The notes under the pieces were generated by a model that saw only the letters and a list, made by a program, of their open reading frames with translations, ran no database searches and was not told the origin of the DNA. Shown one piece after another: positions 19,829 to 27,616 of a stretch of DNA of 64,000 bases. Positions within the stretch are counted from its first letter, which is position 1. Each line of letters opens with the position of its first letter. The stretch spans positions 1,384,353 through 1,448,352 of the forward strand of contig NZ_LT800494.1 of NCBI RefSeq assembly GCF_900166665.1, read 5' to 3'. Source of the stretch: Cytobacillus gottheilii (GTDB lineage Bacteria; Bacillota; Bacilli; Bacillales; Cytobacillaceae). The position numbers and the translations under genes were made by a program.

Positions 19829-19903
19829 TGCCGCAGGGAGATTCGTTTCCTGCGGCATTTTTGTGCCCTTTTGCCGCAGGAGCAGTATGCCCTGCGGCTT
19901 TTT
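19829..19903 (+). terminator. two tandem terminators with interchangeable arms
   Basis: The first hairpin uses TGCCGCAGG (19829) and CCTGCGGCA (19849-19857) followed by TTTTT. The second uses GCCGCAGG (19873-19880) and CCTGCGGC (19891-19898) followed by TTTTT. Because the arms are the same, arm 2 can pair with arm 3, which would undo both terminators. Confidence 0.8.
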
Positions 19904-19952
19904 GCTGCCCAAAAATAGGCTCAAGGATAGAAAAAAAGAGGAGGTGGTATGC

Positions 19953-20093
19953 ATGACCCTAAATATACTGTTTTTCACCGTTACCATTCATAAGCGCAAG
20001 ATGACAACAGAAGATGCTCTTCGCGAAGAAATGTGTCACAAGCTTATGGAAGAAAACCGTGATCGTCAATTCTCACTTTACGGCAGATTTTAA
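19953..20093 (+). CDS. yrzI: YrzI family small protein
   Basis: A 46-residue protein whose N terminus MTLNILFFTVTIHKRK fits the YrzI small-protein family of Bacilli (annotated in databases as a probable sporulation protein). The hydrophobic N-terminal third is followed by a charged helix ending in DRQFSLYGRF. The strong GAGGAGGTGG site lies just before. An overlapping ATG at 19949 in another frame gives only 14 codons and is ignored. It lies upstream of sigK and other tiny ORFs. Confidence 0.8.
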   Translation: MTLNILFFTVTIHKRKMTTEDALREEMCHKLMEENRDRQFSLYGRF

Positions 20094-20129
20094 TTTTAAA
20101 CAAAAATACAAGGAAAGGCGGGGAATAAG

Positions 20130-20189
20130 ATGTTATTTATGATGCAAGGCAGACTGGCAATATTCTATGTGGAGAAGGACTCCACCTAA
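20130..20189 (+). CDS. 19-residue peptide
   Basis: A short frame (MLFMMQGRLAIFYVEKDST) is preceded by GGAAAGGCGGGG. It lies between two yrzI-like genes with tight spacing. Its reality rests only on the ribosome binding site and context. Confidence 0.4.
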   Translation: MLFMMQGRLAIFYVEKDST

Positions 20190-20210
20190 CGGCAAAGGGG
20201 AGTGGTATAC

Positions 20211-20282
20211 ATGTCATTGCATATACTCATTTTCACATTAGGTTTCAGGCGAAGAAAAACCAAGAAAAGTCACATGGATTAA
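20211..20282 (+). CDS. YrzI-like peptide, 23 residues, C-terminally short
   Basis: The start MSLHILIFTLGFRRRK aligns position by position with the N terminus of the yrzI product at 19953, then the frame stops after seven more residues. AAAGGGGAGTGG precedes the ATG. It is either a minimal paralogue or a truncated duplicate. Confidence 0.6.
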   Translation: MSLHILIFTLGFRRRKTKKSHMD

Positions 20283-20364
20283 CAAAATGTTCACAACCCC
20301 TTTGATCCACCGGGAATCAGCTATGCTACATTAAAGGTAAGAAATGGTGATAAGGGGTGGAGGC

Positions 20365-20442
20365 ATGTTTATAATCGTGATGGGATTGGTTATATGCGGA
20401 TCAATTGGCTGCATTATCGCCGCCGAAGTCAGTGTGGAATAG
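20365..20442 (+). CDS. 25-residue hydrophobic peptide
   Basis: The frame MFIIVMGLVICGSIGCIIAA plus EVSVE has an AAGGGGTGGAGG ribosome binding site. It is essentially one membrane segment and has two cysteines. A strong terminator follows directly, closing the small-ORF cluster. Confidence 0.55.
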   Translation: MFIIVMGLVICGSIGCIIAAEVSVE

Positions 20443-20447
20443 AAGAA

Positions 20448-20480
20448 AAGGATCAGCACCCAAATGCTGATCCTTTTTTA
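20448..20480. terminator. terminator closing the small-ORF cluster
   Basis: AAGGATCAGCA and TGCTGATCCTT form an 11-bp stem followed by TTTTTA. It also overlaps the 3' end of the minus-strand membrane gene. Confidence 0.9.
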
Positions 20481-20645
20481 TTGCCGTCTATCCCTCGGAA
20501 AAAACCACAAAAATGCCACGATCGCAATCGCCGCAGCCATAATAAAAATCGGCCTTAGGGCAAATCCATTAAAAATAAGCTCTCCAGTTGAAGCCAATAC
20601 AATGATGATGAGCGTAATGGCCAAGATAATTTTCTGTGCAGGCAA
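20478..20645 (-). CDS. small membrane protein, unknown
   Basis: About 55 residues with two hydrophobic helices, QKIILAITLIIIVLA and IFIMAAAIAIVAFLWFF, ending in PRDRRQ. The TTG at 20645 is chosen because AAAGAGG lies 8 bases upstream. A TTG at 20663 is possible but lacks a site. It is encoded against its neighbours. No family is recognised. Confidence 0.6.
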   Translation of the reverse strand: MPAQKIILAITLIIIVLASTGELIFNGFALRPIFIMAAAIAIVAFLWFFPRDRRQ

Positions 20646-20706
20646 GTCTCTAACCTCTTTCAACTATGATAATTTAATCATACATAAAAAGGGGAGAGTT
20701 TGTCTA

Positions 20707-20784
20707 ATGAGGCATAAAATTCAGCCTAGTGATTATACAATGCAGGTTGTCTGCATAAGGCATATTATTTTAAAAAATTATTGA
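20707..20784 (+). CDS. possible 25-residue peptide
   Basis: A short frame beginning MRHKIQPSDYTMQ follows AAGGGGAGAG at a slightly long distance. No other support exists, and it may be chance. Confidence 0.22.
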   Translation: MRHKIQPSDYTMQVVCIRHIILKNY

Positions 20785-20940
20785 ACGGAAAATTTTTGCT
20801 GATAAGTCCGCTATGACTGTACAAAACAGCATAAACCCAAATAATGCTAATTAAAATATGAAGTAGGACAGACAAAAACAACTCTGCCCTCACATAGGAA
20901 TTAGGTATAGGAAAAAGTCTTGAAAGCGGGGGTGGCAGAA

Positions 20941-21660
20941 ATGTCCGGAATTTTAACAGCACTCGGATTTATGGTAAAGGAAATCATCTTCCTTGTTTCA
21001 TACGTAAAAAACAATGCCTTTCCACAGCCGCTGTCAGCAGCAGATGAGAAAAAATATTTGCGGCTAATGGCAGATGGCGATGCCCATGCGCGCAATATGC
21101 TGATTGAGCATAACTTACGGCTTGTTGCCCATATTGTGAAAAAATTTGAAAATACAGGTGAAGATTCTGAAGACCTGATTTCGATTGGAACAATCGGCTT
21201 AATCAAAGCCATTGAAAGCTATTCAGAAGGCAAAGGAACAAAGCTCGCGACATACGCAGCCAGATGTATTGAAAATGAAATTCTTATGCACCTGAGAGCG
21301 CTGAAGAAAACGAAGAAAGACGTTTCGCTGCATGATCCGATTGGGCAGGATAAGGAAGGGAATGAAATCTCCCTCATCGACGTCCTCAAATCCGAATCCG
21401 AAGATGTCATCAACACCATCCAGCTCAACATGGAGCTTGAGAAGGTTCGGGAATACATTGATGTCCTCGATGGCCGTGAAAGAGAGGTTATTGTGGGGCG
21501 GTTTGGCCTTGATTTAAAAAAGGAAAAAACCCAGCGAGAAATTGCCAAAGAGCTCAACATATCCCGCAGCTATGTCTCCCGCATTGAAAAACGCGCGTTG
21601 ATGAAGATGTTTCATGAGTTTTATCGGGCGGAGAAGGAGAAACGGAATAAGAATACTTAG
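20941..21660 (+). CDS. sigK: RNA polymerase sigma-K (pro-sigma-K), uninterrupted
   Basis: The late mother-cell sporulation sigma factor is encoded here as a 239-residue precursor. The N-terminal pro-sequence of about 20 residues ([20 protein letters not shown]) precedes [11 protein letters not shown], where the family is cut by SpoIVFB. Region 2 with [12 protein letters not shown] and the -10 recognition segment, and region 4 with [16 protein letters not shown], are intact. The ATG at 20941 follows GCGGGGGTGG. The upstream ATG at 20920 has no site. No skin element interrupts the frame. A terminator follows, and a decayed copy of the last ~140 bases and terminator lies at 22790. Confidence 0.97.
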   Translation: MSGILTALGFMVKEIIFLVSYVKNNAFPQPLSAADEKKYLRLMADGDAHARNMLIEHNLRLVAHIVKKFENTGEDSEDLISIGTIGLIKAIESYSEGKGTKLATYAARCIENEILMHLRALKKTKKDVSLHDPIGQDKEGNEISLIDVLKSESEDVINTIQLNMELEKVREYIDVLDGREREVIVGRFGLDLKKEKTQREIAKELNISRSYVSRIEKRALMKMFHEFYRAEKEKRNKNT

Positions 21661-21666
21661 GATATA

Positions 21667-21716
21667 CAAAAACAGCTTTATCAAGGAAAAATCCTTGAAA
21701 AGCTGTTTTTTATTTC
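21667..21716 (+). terminator. sigK terminator
   Basis: AAAAACAGCTTT...AAGGA and TCCTT...AAAGCTGTTTTTT arms form a long hairpin with terminal T run. A diverged copy sits at 22938-22985. Confidence 0.85.
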
Positions 21717-22206
21717 TCCCTATTTAGCATTGTTAAATTAAAATCCGGGGAGCTTTTCAAGAAGGGTTCATGCCCTTCTACCATGGCTTCAAGAATAGAC
21801 GTTAGAAAAACAATATAGCACCACAATCATTCAGAGATTTATACAAATATTTATGGATCAAACCCAACGTGATATCTTAAGAAAATTCAGCTTGAAATAG
21901 TTCTAAAACTATTGTATTAGAACATGGAACAAGTCTTTAGGATATGGAACACAATACTATTGAAGCATCACATCAGATCATTGGACTGGTCTTGGGCACT
22001 GGTCTTTTTTGAAACATTCTTCGAGCCTGAGACTAGCTTTACTAACATGGAAAACATTATAATTACAATTACAAATTATAGTAATAATGGAAAAGAGATT
22101 TTAAACAATACTACCAAAAATATAGATTAGTTGTTTCAAATGGTTCATTTACCACACTTAATCCTTTGGTATGGAATGCAGGTTTTCTTTGTTAGGAGGT
22201 TTTTTT
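21717..22206. other. intergenic region, no gene recognised
   Basis: About 490 AT-rich bases between the sigK terminator and the next gene. A 68-codon frame at 21924-22130 has no ribosome binding site and no family likeness. The region belongs to the segment between the two sigK 3' ends. Confidence 0.4.
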
Positions 22207-22761
22207 ATGTTAGAAGTAAATACATATTTCGCTAAAAGTAAAGTTATGATTGAAGAAACCTTCGGAAATTATTCGGAAACCTATTATTCTGAGTATCCAA
22301 AGGCTTGTTATACAAATATAGAAGATACTGCGAGTGTACAAAAAATACTCGAAGAAGAATATATTGATTATATAAATATCTCGGTCAAAATTACACATAA
22401 TGATCATATTTTACTTGGGTTTTTAGTTAGAGATATTGATTTATGGAGCGATTTATTGAAGGCTTGTGAGATTGTACTTGAAAACAAAAATCACATTAAC
22501 GAAGTTCCTTTGGGTATAGAACCGGTTGTATTAAAGTTAAAAACAATAGGAAATCACATTGAACTGAATGTTTACCACGAGTACGATCCAGCTCGCCTAA
22601 TTTATAATGGGACTGTTCTTAAAATTGATTTTTTGTATGCACTGTTAAATGAGAGTTTAAAGTATTATGAAAAACTTATTTCACTGCATGGAAAATTCAG
22701 AAGCGAAGGTAAATTTGATTCCCTAAAGGAAAAAATAGAACTTTTAAAAGCAAAAATATAA
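22207..22761 (+). CDS. hypothetical protein in the sigK-adjacent insertion
   Basis: A 184-residue, acidic cytosolic protein. The TAGGAGG site 6-7 bases before the ATG at 22207 decides the start over an in-frame ATG at 22171. No transmembrane segment or known motif is visible. The layout (aromatic-rich N terminus, FLVRDIDLWSDLLKACEIV core, Lys/Glu helical end) recalls small immunity-type proteins, but this is only an impression. Base composition is AT-richer than neighbouring core genes. It lies between the true sigK 3' end and a decayed copy of it, suggesting acquisition together with that duplication. Confidence 0.7.
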   Translation: MLEVNTYFAKSKVMIEETFGNYSETYYSEYPKACYTNIEDTASVQKILEEEYIDYINISVKITHNDHILLGFLVRDIDLWSDLLKACEIVLENKNHINEVPLGIEPVVLKLKTIGNHIELNVYHEYDPARLIYNGTVLKIDFLYALLNESLKYYEKLISLHGKFRSEGKFDSLKEKIELLKAKI

Positions 22762-22789
22762 AGTTGTCTAGATAAGATAACTGCTATCC

Positions 22790-22932
22790 GTAAAAAGGAA
22801 AAGACGTAACGCCAAATTGCAAAGGTACTTAACATCTCGCGCAGCTATGTCTCAGCATTGAAAAACAGGTTTTATGAAAAAATCCCATGAGTTTTATCGG
22901 GGGGAGAAGGAGAAGTGGAATAAGGGTACTTA
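22790..22932 (+). pseudogene. decayed copy of the sigK 3' end
   Basis: The stretch matches the last ~45 codons of sigK with many substitutions and small indels. CGCAGCTATGTCTC at 22839-22852 equals 21565-21578, and CATGAGTTTTATCGG at 22886-22900 equals 21612-21626, both offset by exactly 1274 bases. Frameshifts prevent translation. A terminator-like relic follows. Confidence 0.88.
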
Positions 22933-22937
22933 GGATA

Positions 22938-22985
22938 AAAAACAGCATTATCAAGGGGGCATCCATGATAATGCTGTTTTTTTAG
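22938..22985 (+). terminator. diverged copy of the sigK terminator
   Basis: AAAAACAGCATTATCA...CATGATAATGCTGTTTTTTT forms a hairpin with compensatory differences from the one at 21667-21716. The stem has been maintained, so it probably still terminates. Confidence 0.75.
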
Positions 22986-23056
22986 TATATCTAGTTAAGC
23001 TTTTAAAAACAAAGTCTGCCTCTTATTTTGAGCAGATTATATCCCATCCACAAAAT

Positions 23057-24034
23057 CTACTTCTTCTTAATAATCCCCACAATCTCTCTCCGCGCTTCCT
23101 TTGCCTCCGCAATCGGAAATACCGGATACACGTGATTCATTTTTTCTCCAACAATGGTGGTATGGTCAATTTTCAGATCTGTAAGTTTCTTGTCAAACGC
23201 CATAACATCCGGATAGAAAATCTCATGTGTGCCGACAAACATGGTGATCCTTCCCAGGCCTTTAGGATTTCCGTAGATAGGGCTAACATATGGATCTTTT
23301 GTATATGGCAATCCATCTGCCCAGTTTTCGCCCATTTTTTTTAGGTGATAGACTGCCAGCATTGGGTCGAGGTGTTCATATTTTTGAATCTCTGGATTGT
23401 TTAATGTGACATCCAGCCATGGAGAGAGCAGGATGATATCTTTTGGCTGGTCAATCTGCCTGTCCCGTAATGAGTAGGCTAAGCCTAACGCCAAGCCGCC
23501 CCCAGCAGAATCTCCCATAATAGTGATTTTGGATGAATCTGCTGACACGCTTAAAATGTCTTTATATAATTGCTCCATTTTTGAAATGGAGTCTTTATAC
23601 TTATAGCGCGGGATTTTGGGATAGATCGGAAAGACGATTTTTGCATCTAATTCTTTGCTGATGTGATTGACTGCTTTTAATTGGAATGATAGTGGCTGAG
23701 CCGCGTATCCACCGCCATGGATATACAGGATTACTTTTTGGTTTGGATCTCTTTTATCATTCCATACAAAGGTTTGCATGTCGTCAACAGTGATTTCTTT
23801 GACTTCATAGTCTATATATTTTTGAGGATTTTCGTAAGGCTGATCACTGATATCACGATATTTATTTATAAAATTTAAGTACTCCTGCTCCGTTTTTGGT
23901 GTGTTTTTTGATAACGCAAGTAAGCGTTCAACGGTCCAGCTTGATAAGGATCTTTTTTCAACCAGACGTGTATAGCCATATAATCCGCCGATGGCTGCGG
24001 CAGCTAAAAGTGCTGCTGTTTTAAATTTATTCAT
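23057..24034 (-). CDS. alpha/beta hydrolase, HSL-type esterase
   Basis: A 325-residue carboxylesterase/lipase of the hormone-sensitive-lipase group. It has the oxyanion motif YIHGGGYAAQ and the nucleophile elbow GDSAGGGLAL, with the acid and His residues expected near DPYVS and KMNHVYP at the C terminus. The N terminus carries a hydrophobic segment (about residues 5-20) that may anchor it or act as a signal. The ATG at 24034 is supported by GAGGGAG. It is transcribed away from a TetR regulator that probably controls it through palindromes in the shared promoter region. Confidence 0.88.
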   Translation of the reverse strand: MNKFKTAALLAAAAIGGLYGYTRLVEKRSLSSWTVERLLALSKNTPKTEQEYLNFINKYRDISDQPYENPQKYIDYEVKEITVDDMQTFVWNDKRDPNQKVILYIHGGGYAAQPLSFQLKAVNHISKELDAKIVFPIYPKIPRYKYKDSISKMEQLYKDILSVSADSSKITIMGDSAGGGLALGLAYSLRDRQIDQPKDIILLSPWLDVTLNNPEIQKYEHLDPMLAVYHLKKMGENWADGLPYTKDPYVSPIYGNPKGLGRITMFVGTHEIFYPDVMAFDKKLTDLKIDHTTIVGEKMNHVYPVFPIAEAKEARREIVGIIKKK

Positions 24035-24061
24035 AGGAATCTCCCTCATTTTAGGATGTGA

Positions 24062-24152
24062 TTGACAATGAAATAGACGATTGAATACACTTGTTTTAGT
24101 GTTACACTTGTAACATCGATTTCATTATAGTTCACCTGGTTTATTTGATCAA
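24062..24152. promoter_or_regulatory. divergent esterase/tetR promoters with operator palindromes
   Basis: For tetR: TTGACA at 24062-24067 and TACACT at 24086-24091, 18 bp apart. For the esterase (minus strand): TTGATC at 24152-24147 and TATAAT at 24129-24124, 17 bp apart. Between them lie ACACT-N6-AGTGT (24087-24102) and the perfect TGTTACACTTGTAACA (24100-24115). These are well placed for a TetR dimer to block both promoters. Confidence 0.75.
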
Positions 24153-24192
24153 TGACTAGGAGATCGGACTGAACAGATAAGGGGGAATTGTA

Positions 24193-24771
24193 ATGTCCGA
24201 TGAGAAAACCGAATTACAGCGAATGGAAATCTTGAGGTTATCCAATCTTGAATCCAATCGGATTACGAAAGAATGTATTGAATCCGCGTTAGTGCTGTTA
24301 ATGAAAGAACAGGAGTTTCATAAAATTTCGATCACGGATATAGTCAGGCGGGCAGGAGTTTCTCGAACAGCTTATTATCGAAACTATTCATCGAAGGAAG
24401 ATATTCTCAACAGTATGCTGCAGGAGGTTGTTGATCAGACGGTTAAGGCGATGAGTTTGCATGATCCCGTGAAAGAGCCATTTGAGTTTTGGTATGCGAT
24501 GTTCCAGTGTATCCGTCCTTATTCTGAGACATTTCAGCTGCTTCTAAAAGCAAATTTTGGTGAGTCCATCCTTCATCAGATTAATAGAAGAGTGGAAGAA
24601 GACATTGCTGAGGAAGATATCCTTGGACGATACAGTGCAGCGCTTTGGAACGGCGCTGCCTATTCGATTCTAACGAAATGGATTGAGTCTGATATGTTGC
24701 AATCAGATGAGGAAATGGCGGAACTATGCTGTGAAATAATAGACAATTTTAAAGCGGGACATCAGCATTAA
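24193..24771 (+). CDS. TetR/AcrR family transcriptional regulator
   Basis: The 192-residue regulator has an N-terminal helix-turn-helix (SITDIVRRAGVSRTAYYRNY near residues 48-68) and a helical C-terminal ligand domain. It begins with an unusually long charged N-terminal arm of about 20 residues. GGGGGAATTG precedes the ATG. It likely represses the divergent esterase and itself. Its stop overlaps that of the convergent gene by 4 bases, so the two 3' ends are antisense. Confidence 0.88.
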   Translation: MSDEKTELQRMEILRLSNLESNRITKECIESALVLLMKEQEFHKISITDIVRRAGVSRTAYYRNYSSKEDILNSMLQEVVDQTVKAMSLHDPVKEPFEFWYAMFQCIRPYSETFQLLLKANFGESILHQINRRVEEDIAEEDILGRYSAALWNGAAYSILTKWIESDMLQSDEEMAELCCEIIDNFKAGHQH

Positions 24772-25157
24772 AGGCAGCTGTCTTCATGATTTCCATCAGA
24801 TAGCTGCTGGTTAATTGCTTGATCCGCCAATTGCAACGCTTTAAGTCTTCTTTCTAAAAGTGTTCTTTGCGGAGTGCCAGCCTTTGACTTGGCATAACTG
24901 CTTTCAACAGAAGGCGTTAAAGCAAGAAGAGTTTTACGGGCATCTTCTAAATCTGTCTGGCTGTATGTATGGGAGACTTCATTCCAAACATTTTCAAGCA
25001 TAGCAAGCCCAATTTTACAGGCATCCAGCCGTTTTTTTACCAGAGTTGTATTTGCACCCTTTTGATTCATCTGGGCATAGGCCTTTTCCAGTTTTTTGAT
25101 TGTTGATTGCATGGCTTTGAGGCAGTCGAATTGATCTTCCTTAGATATGATTTCCAT
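24768..25157 (-). CDS. hypothetical helical protein
   Basis: A 129-residue hydrophilic protein predicted as mostly helical, with Lys/Leu-rich helices such as QSTIKKLEKAYAQM and a second similar one TLLERRLKALQLADQA. This suggests an internal repeat of two helical hairpins. No catalytic motif, membrane segment or family was recognised. AAAGGATAAAC serves as a ribosome binding site. It lies downstream of phzF on the same strand with an 80-bp gap. Confidence 0.65.
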   Translation of the reverse strand: MEIISKEDQFDCLKAMQSTIKKLEKAYAQMNQKGANTTLVKKRLDACKIGLAMLENVWNEVSHTYSQTDLEDARKTLLALTPSVESSYAKSKAGTPQRTLLERRLKALQLADQAINQQLSDGNHEDSCL

Positions 25158-25239
25158 GTTTGTTTATCCTTTCTATATTATTTTTAGTAAGGCAGATTAT
25201 TTATAGGAATGGTGCGCCATATGTATGAAAGTATGGCGC

Positions 25240-26097
25240 TTAATATAGTTTCCCTTTTGTTACGATAACCCCTTTGCCTCCAACCATGACCCTTGGATCT
25301 TCTTCATTCATTAATTTTGTAATAATTTTTGACGGTCTTCCCATGCTATTTCCCTGAAGGAAAGTGTACTCCTGATTAAATTGCTGTAATACATGGTTTT
25401 TGAAAAGATAATAGGTTAATGCAGCGTTTGAAGTGCCTGTTGCGGATTCTTCATTAATGCCATAGAGCGGGCAGAAGTTTCTGCTCTCTGAAATCCCTTC
25501 TAATGCATCAAGAGTAAAGGCATGGACTCCACCGACGTTATGGATCTTTGAATACTCAGCAAGTGCTTTAAAATTAGGACTTAGAGCATATAAAGCATCC
25601 TTCGTTTTAATCGGAAGCATGATATCCCACAGACCAGTACTTGCAGACTGAGGTACTAGGTGGAAGTCTTTACTGCCTATTTGGCTTTCATCCAAGTTGA
25701 AGAGGTTCGCCAAATGAACATAATCATCAAATGTTTCCCCAAGCATAGGTTCAGCTTGCTCCATCATAATAAAAGATTGATTGATTTCAACAGCAAGTGT
25801 CCCCGCGAGTGTTTTTATAAAATATCTATTATTATCTTCAACATCGTTGTTCTCCAATAAGGCTGTGAAGGATGCGATTGTAGCATGCCCACAAAGTTCC
25901 ACCTGGGAGGTCGGTGTGAAGTACTTAATTTCAAAATGGTTATGGTCTATTTTCTTAATAAATGCTGTCTCTGAAAAGCGAACTTCTGCAGCAAATTTCT
26001 GCATAAACTCTTCGTCTAAATGTTCGTGGATCACTACACCTGCCGGATTTCCGCCAAATCTTGTTTCTGTAAAAGCGTCAATTACATAATATAACAA
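25240..26097 (-). CDS. PhzF family isomerase/epimerase
   Basis: The 285-residue protein has the PhzF fold pattern: VIDAFTETRFGGNPAGVV at the N terminus, SETAFI with the conserved Glu near residue 45, and LCGHATIAS near residue 70. GINEESATGTSNAALTYYLF follows in the second half. Family members isomerise small metabolites, as in phenazine synthesis, but the substrate here is unknown because no pathway genes are nearby. A TTG at 26097 is chosen since AAAGGAGA lies upstream. An in-frame ATG 60 bases earlier lacks one. Confidence 0.88.
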   Translation of the reverse strand: MLYYVIDAFTETRFGGNPAGVVIHEHLDEEFMQKFAAEVRFSETAFIKKIDHNHFEIKYFTPTSQVELCGHATIASFTALLENNDVEDNNRYFIKTLAGTLAVEINQSFIMMEQAEPMLGETFDDYVHLANLFNLDESQIGSKDFHLVPQSASTGLWDIMLPIKTKDALYALSPNFKALAEYSKIHNVGGVHAFTLDALEGISESRNFCPLYGINEESATGTSNAALTYYLFKNHVLQQFNQEYTFLQGNSMGRPSKIITKLMNEEDPRVMVGGKGVIVTKGKLY

Positions 26098-26255
26098 TTT
26101 TTCAATCTCCTTTTTTAGATATTTGAACAGCATTTCATTTTTACAGGATTTTAGCAAATACTTTAATAGAATAATTGTACCACTAGCAAGAAAAGGAAGG
26201 AATTCCCTCGAATATAATTGAAATAGTAACCTATGAAAAGAGAGGGAGTTTTACC

Positions 26256-26687
26256 ATGCAACTGCATATAAGCAAAGAATCAAAAAGAGAAGATAAACAA
26301 TATGTTGACGAAGCACTTTACAAGTTCAACCTAGAGCATTTTCCCAAGGATTTGGGAGGCAGATATGAAGAAATTAATCTATTTCTCAAAGATGATAATG
26401 GCAAGGTTTATGGTGGAATCTTAGCTGCAGTCTGCTGGAACTGGCTGGAGATTTATACGTTTATTTTAGATGAAGACATTCGGTACTCCGGGTATGGAAC
26501 AACATTATTAACAGAAGTGGAGGCCATAGCATTGGATAAAAAATGTGATTTCATAAAAGTCGATACATTGAGTTTTCAGGCGCTAGATTTTTATCAAAAG
26601 AATGGCTATGAAGTGTTTGGCAGCATCGATCAGGTTGGAAGAGAATTTGTGCATTATTATTTAAAGAAGGACTTGCATATTAAATAG
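26256..26687 (+). CDS. GNAT family N-acetyltransferase
   Basis: A 143-residue single-domain acetyltransferase. The acetyl-CoA binding turn is RYSGYGTTLLTEVE near residue 88, and the C-terminal strand-helix ALDFYQKNGYEVFG is typical of the fold. GAGAGGGAG precedes the ATG. It is followed by a second GNAT gene after 15 bases, suggesting co-transcription. The substrate is unknown. Confidence 0.85.
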   Translation: MQLHISKESKREDKQYVDEALYKFNLEHFPKDLGGRYEEINLFLKDDNGKVYGGILAAVCWNWLEIYTFILDEDIRYSGYGTTLLTEVEAIALDKKCDFIKVDTLSFQALDFYQKNGYEVFGSIDQVGREFVHYYLKKDLHIK

Positions 26688-26702
26688 TTTAAGGAGAATG
26701 CA

Positions 26703-27527
26703 ATGATAAAAGAATTGAAAGAGTCTGAGTTTTATAAGTGCAAAGAGCTGTTAAATGAAAATGGTCAGTTGGAAGCCAAAGCAATAGTTGAAGGCATAAA
26801 TCCCGGCCGTATTTTTGTGGATGATATGGAATCACCTGCTTCCGGGCTGATCTGGCTGGGCAATAATGATGGTTTTATTTTTATTGGGAATGAAAGAAAT
26901 GATGAGTTTAACACAGGATTAAATCACCTTATAGATACTGTCATCGCACCAGACGCCAATAAGGTTGGATTAATTTGGTTTGAAGGGGTAGGCAATCATC
27001 CGCAGTGGAACGCAACGATTGAAAAAGTGTTAGCCAATCGTCGTTTAGGAAGCTGGAACCAAAGGGTTTACACACTGCAGAAAGATGATTATAAAGCTGG
27101 CTGTAAACCCGCTATAGAAGAAGGATATAAGATCGTTCAAATAAGCGAAATATTTAATGATAAGCAGATAACAAATATCGATTTCTTGCATGCAAAAATT
27201 GCAGCGTACTGGGCTTCTAGTGAAAGTTTCTTTCAAAGAGGCGCAGGTTATTGTGTGGTTCATCAAAATAAAATTGTAAGTGTCTGTTTTTCTGGTTTTG
27301 TTGTTGAGCCGTTTCATTGTGTAGATATTGAGACTTTAGAAGAACATCGAGGAAAAAAGTTAGCACAGCTGGCGGCTAATGCTTTCGTTGAAGATTGCTT
27401 GAATCATAACTTTGTTCCGTATTGGGATTGTATGGAGTCTAATAAGCCATCAATCGCAGTTGCAGAAAATATAGGGTTTAAGAATGTGTTTAACTATATT
27501 GGATATGAATTTAAGTTTGAGGTTTAA
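26703..27527 (+). CDS. GNAT family acetyltransferase (GNAT_acetyltran type)
   Basis: A 274-residue protein of the longer Bacillus GNAT type. The N-terminal half has no clear CoA motif. The C-terminal GNAT half shows VSVCFSGFVVEPFHCVDIET, EHRGKKLAQLAANAFVE and NKPSIAVAENIGF. AAGGAGAATGCA precedes the ATG. Its role is unknown and it appears to share a transcript with the preceding GNAT gene. Confidence 0.85.
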   Translation: MIKELKESEFYKCKELLNENGQLEAKAIVEGINPGRIFVDDMESPASGLIWLGNNDGFIFIGNERNDEFNTGLNHLIDTVIAPDANKVGLIWFEGVGNHPQWNATIEKVLANRRLGSWNQRVYTLQKDDYKAGCKPAIEEGYKIVQISEIFNDKQITNIDFLHAKIAAYWASSESFFQRGAGYCVVHQNKIVSVCFSGFVVEPFHCVDIETLEEHRGKKLAQLAANAFVEDCLNHNFVPYWDCMESNKPSIAVAENIGFKNVFNYIGYEFKFEV

Positions 27528-27577
27528 TTGTCTAAGTACTAAGGAATCCCTATATTATTCTGTTTAGATAATAAGCC

Positions 27578-27616
27578 GTCAAAAAAGCCCCCTCAATTAA
27601 CCAACCTTAAGGGGCT
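27578..27616 (-). terminator. terminator for the EamA gene
   Basis: Read on the minus strand, GAGCCCCTTAAGG pairs with GAGGGGGC and is followed by TTTTTT. The left part of the stem overlaps the last codons of the transporter gene. Confidence 0.7.

Noticed and set aside
20941-21660. Skin-type interruption of sigK
   Set aside because: The sigK frame is continuous from pro-sequence to region 4. The second 3' fragment is a decayed duplicate and not the other half of a split gene.
21924-22130. 68-codon frame between sigK and the next gene
   Set aside because: No ribosome binding site, and the end is low-complexity Asn/Ile/Thr. Probably chance in AT-rich sequence.
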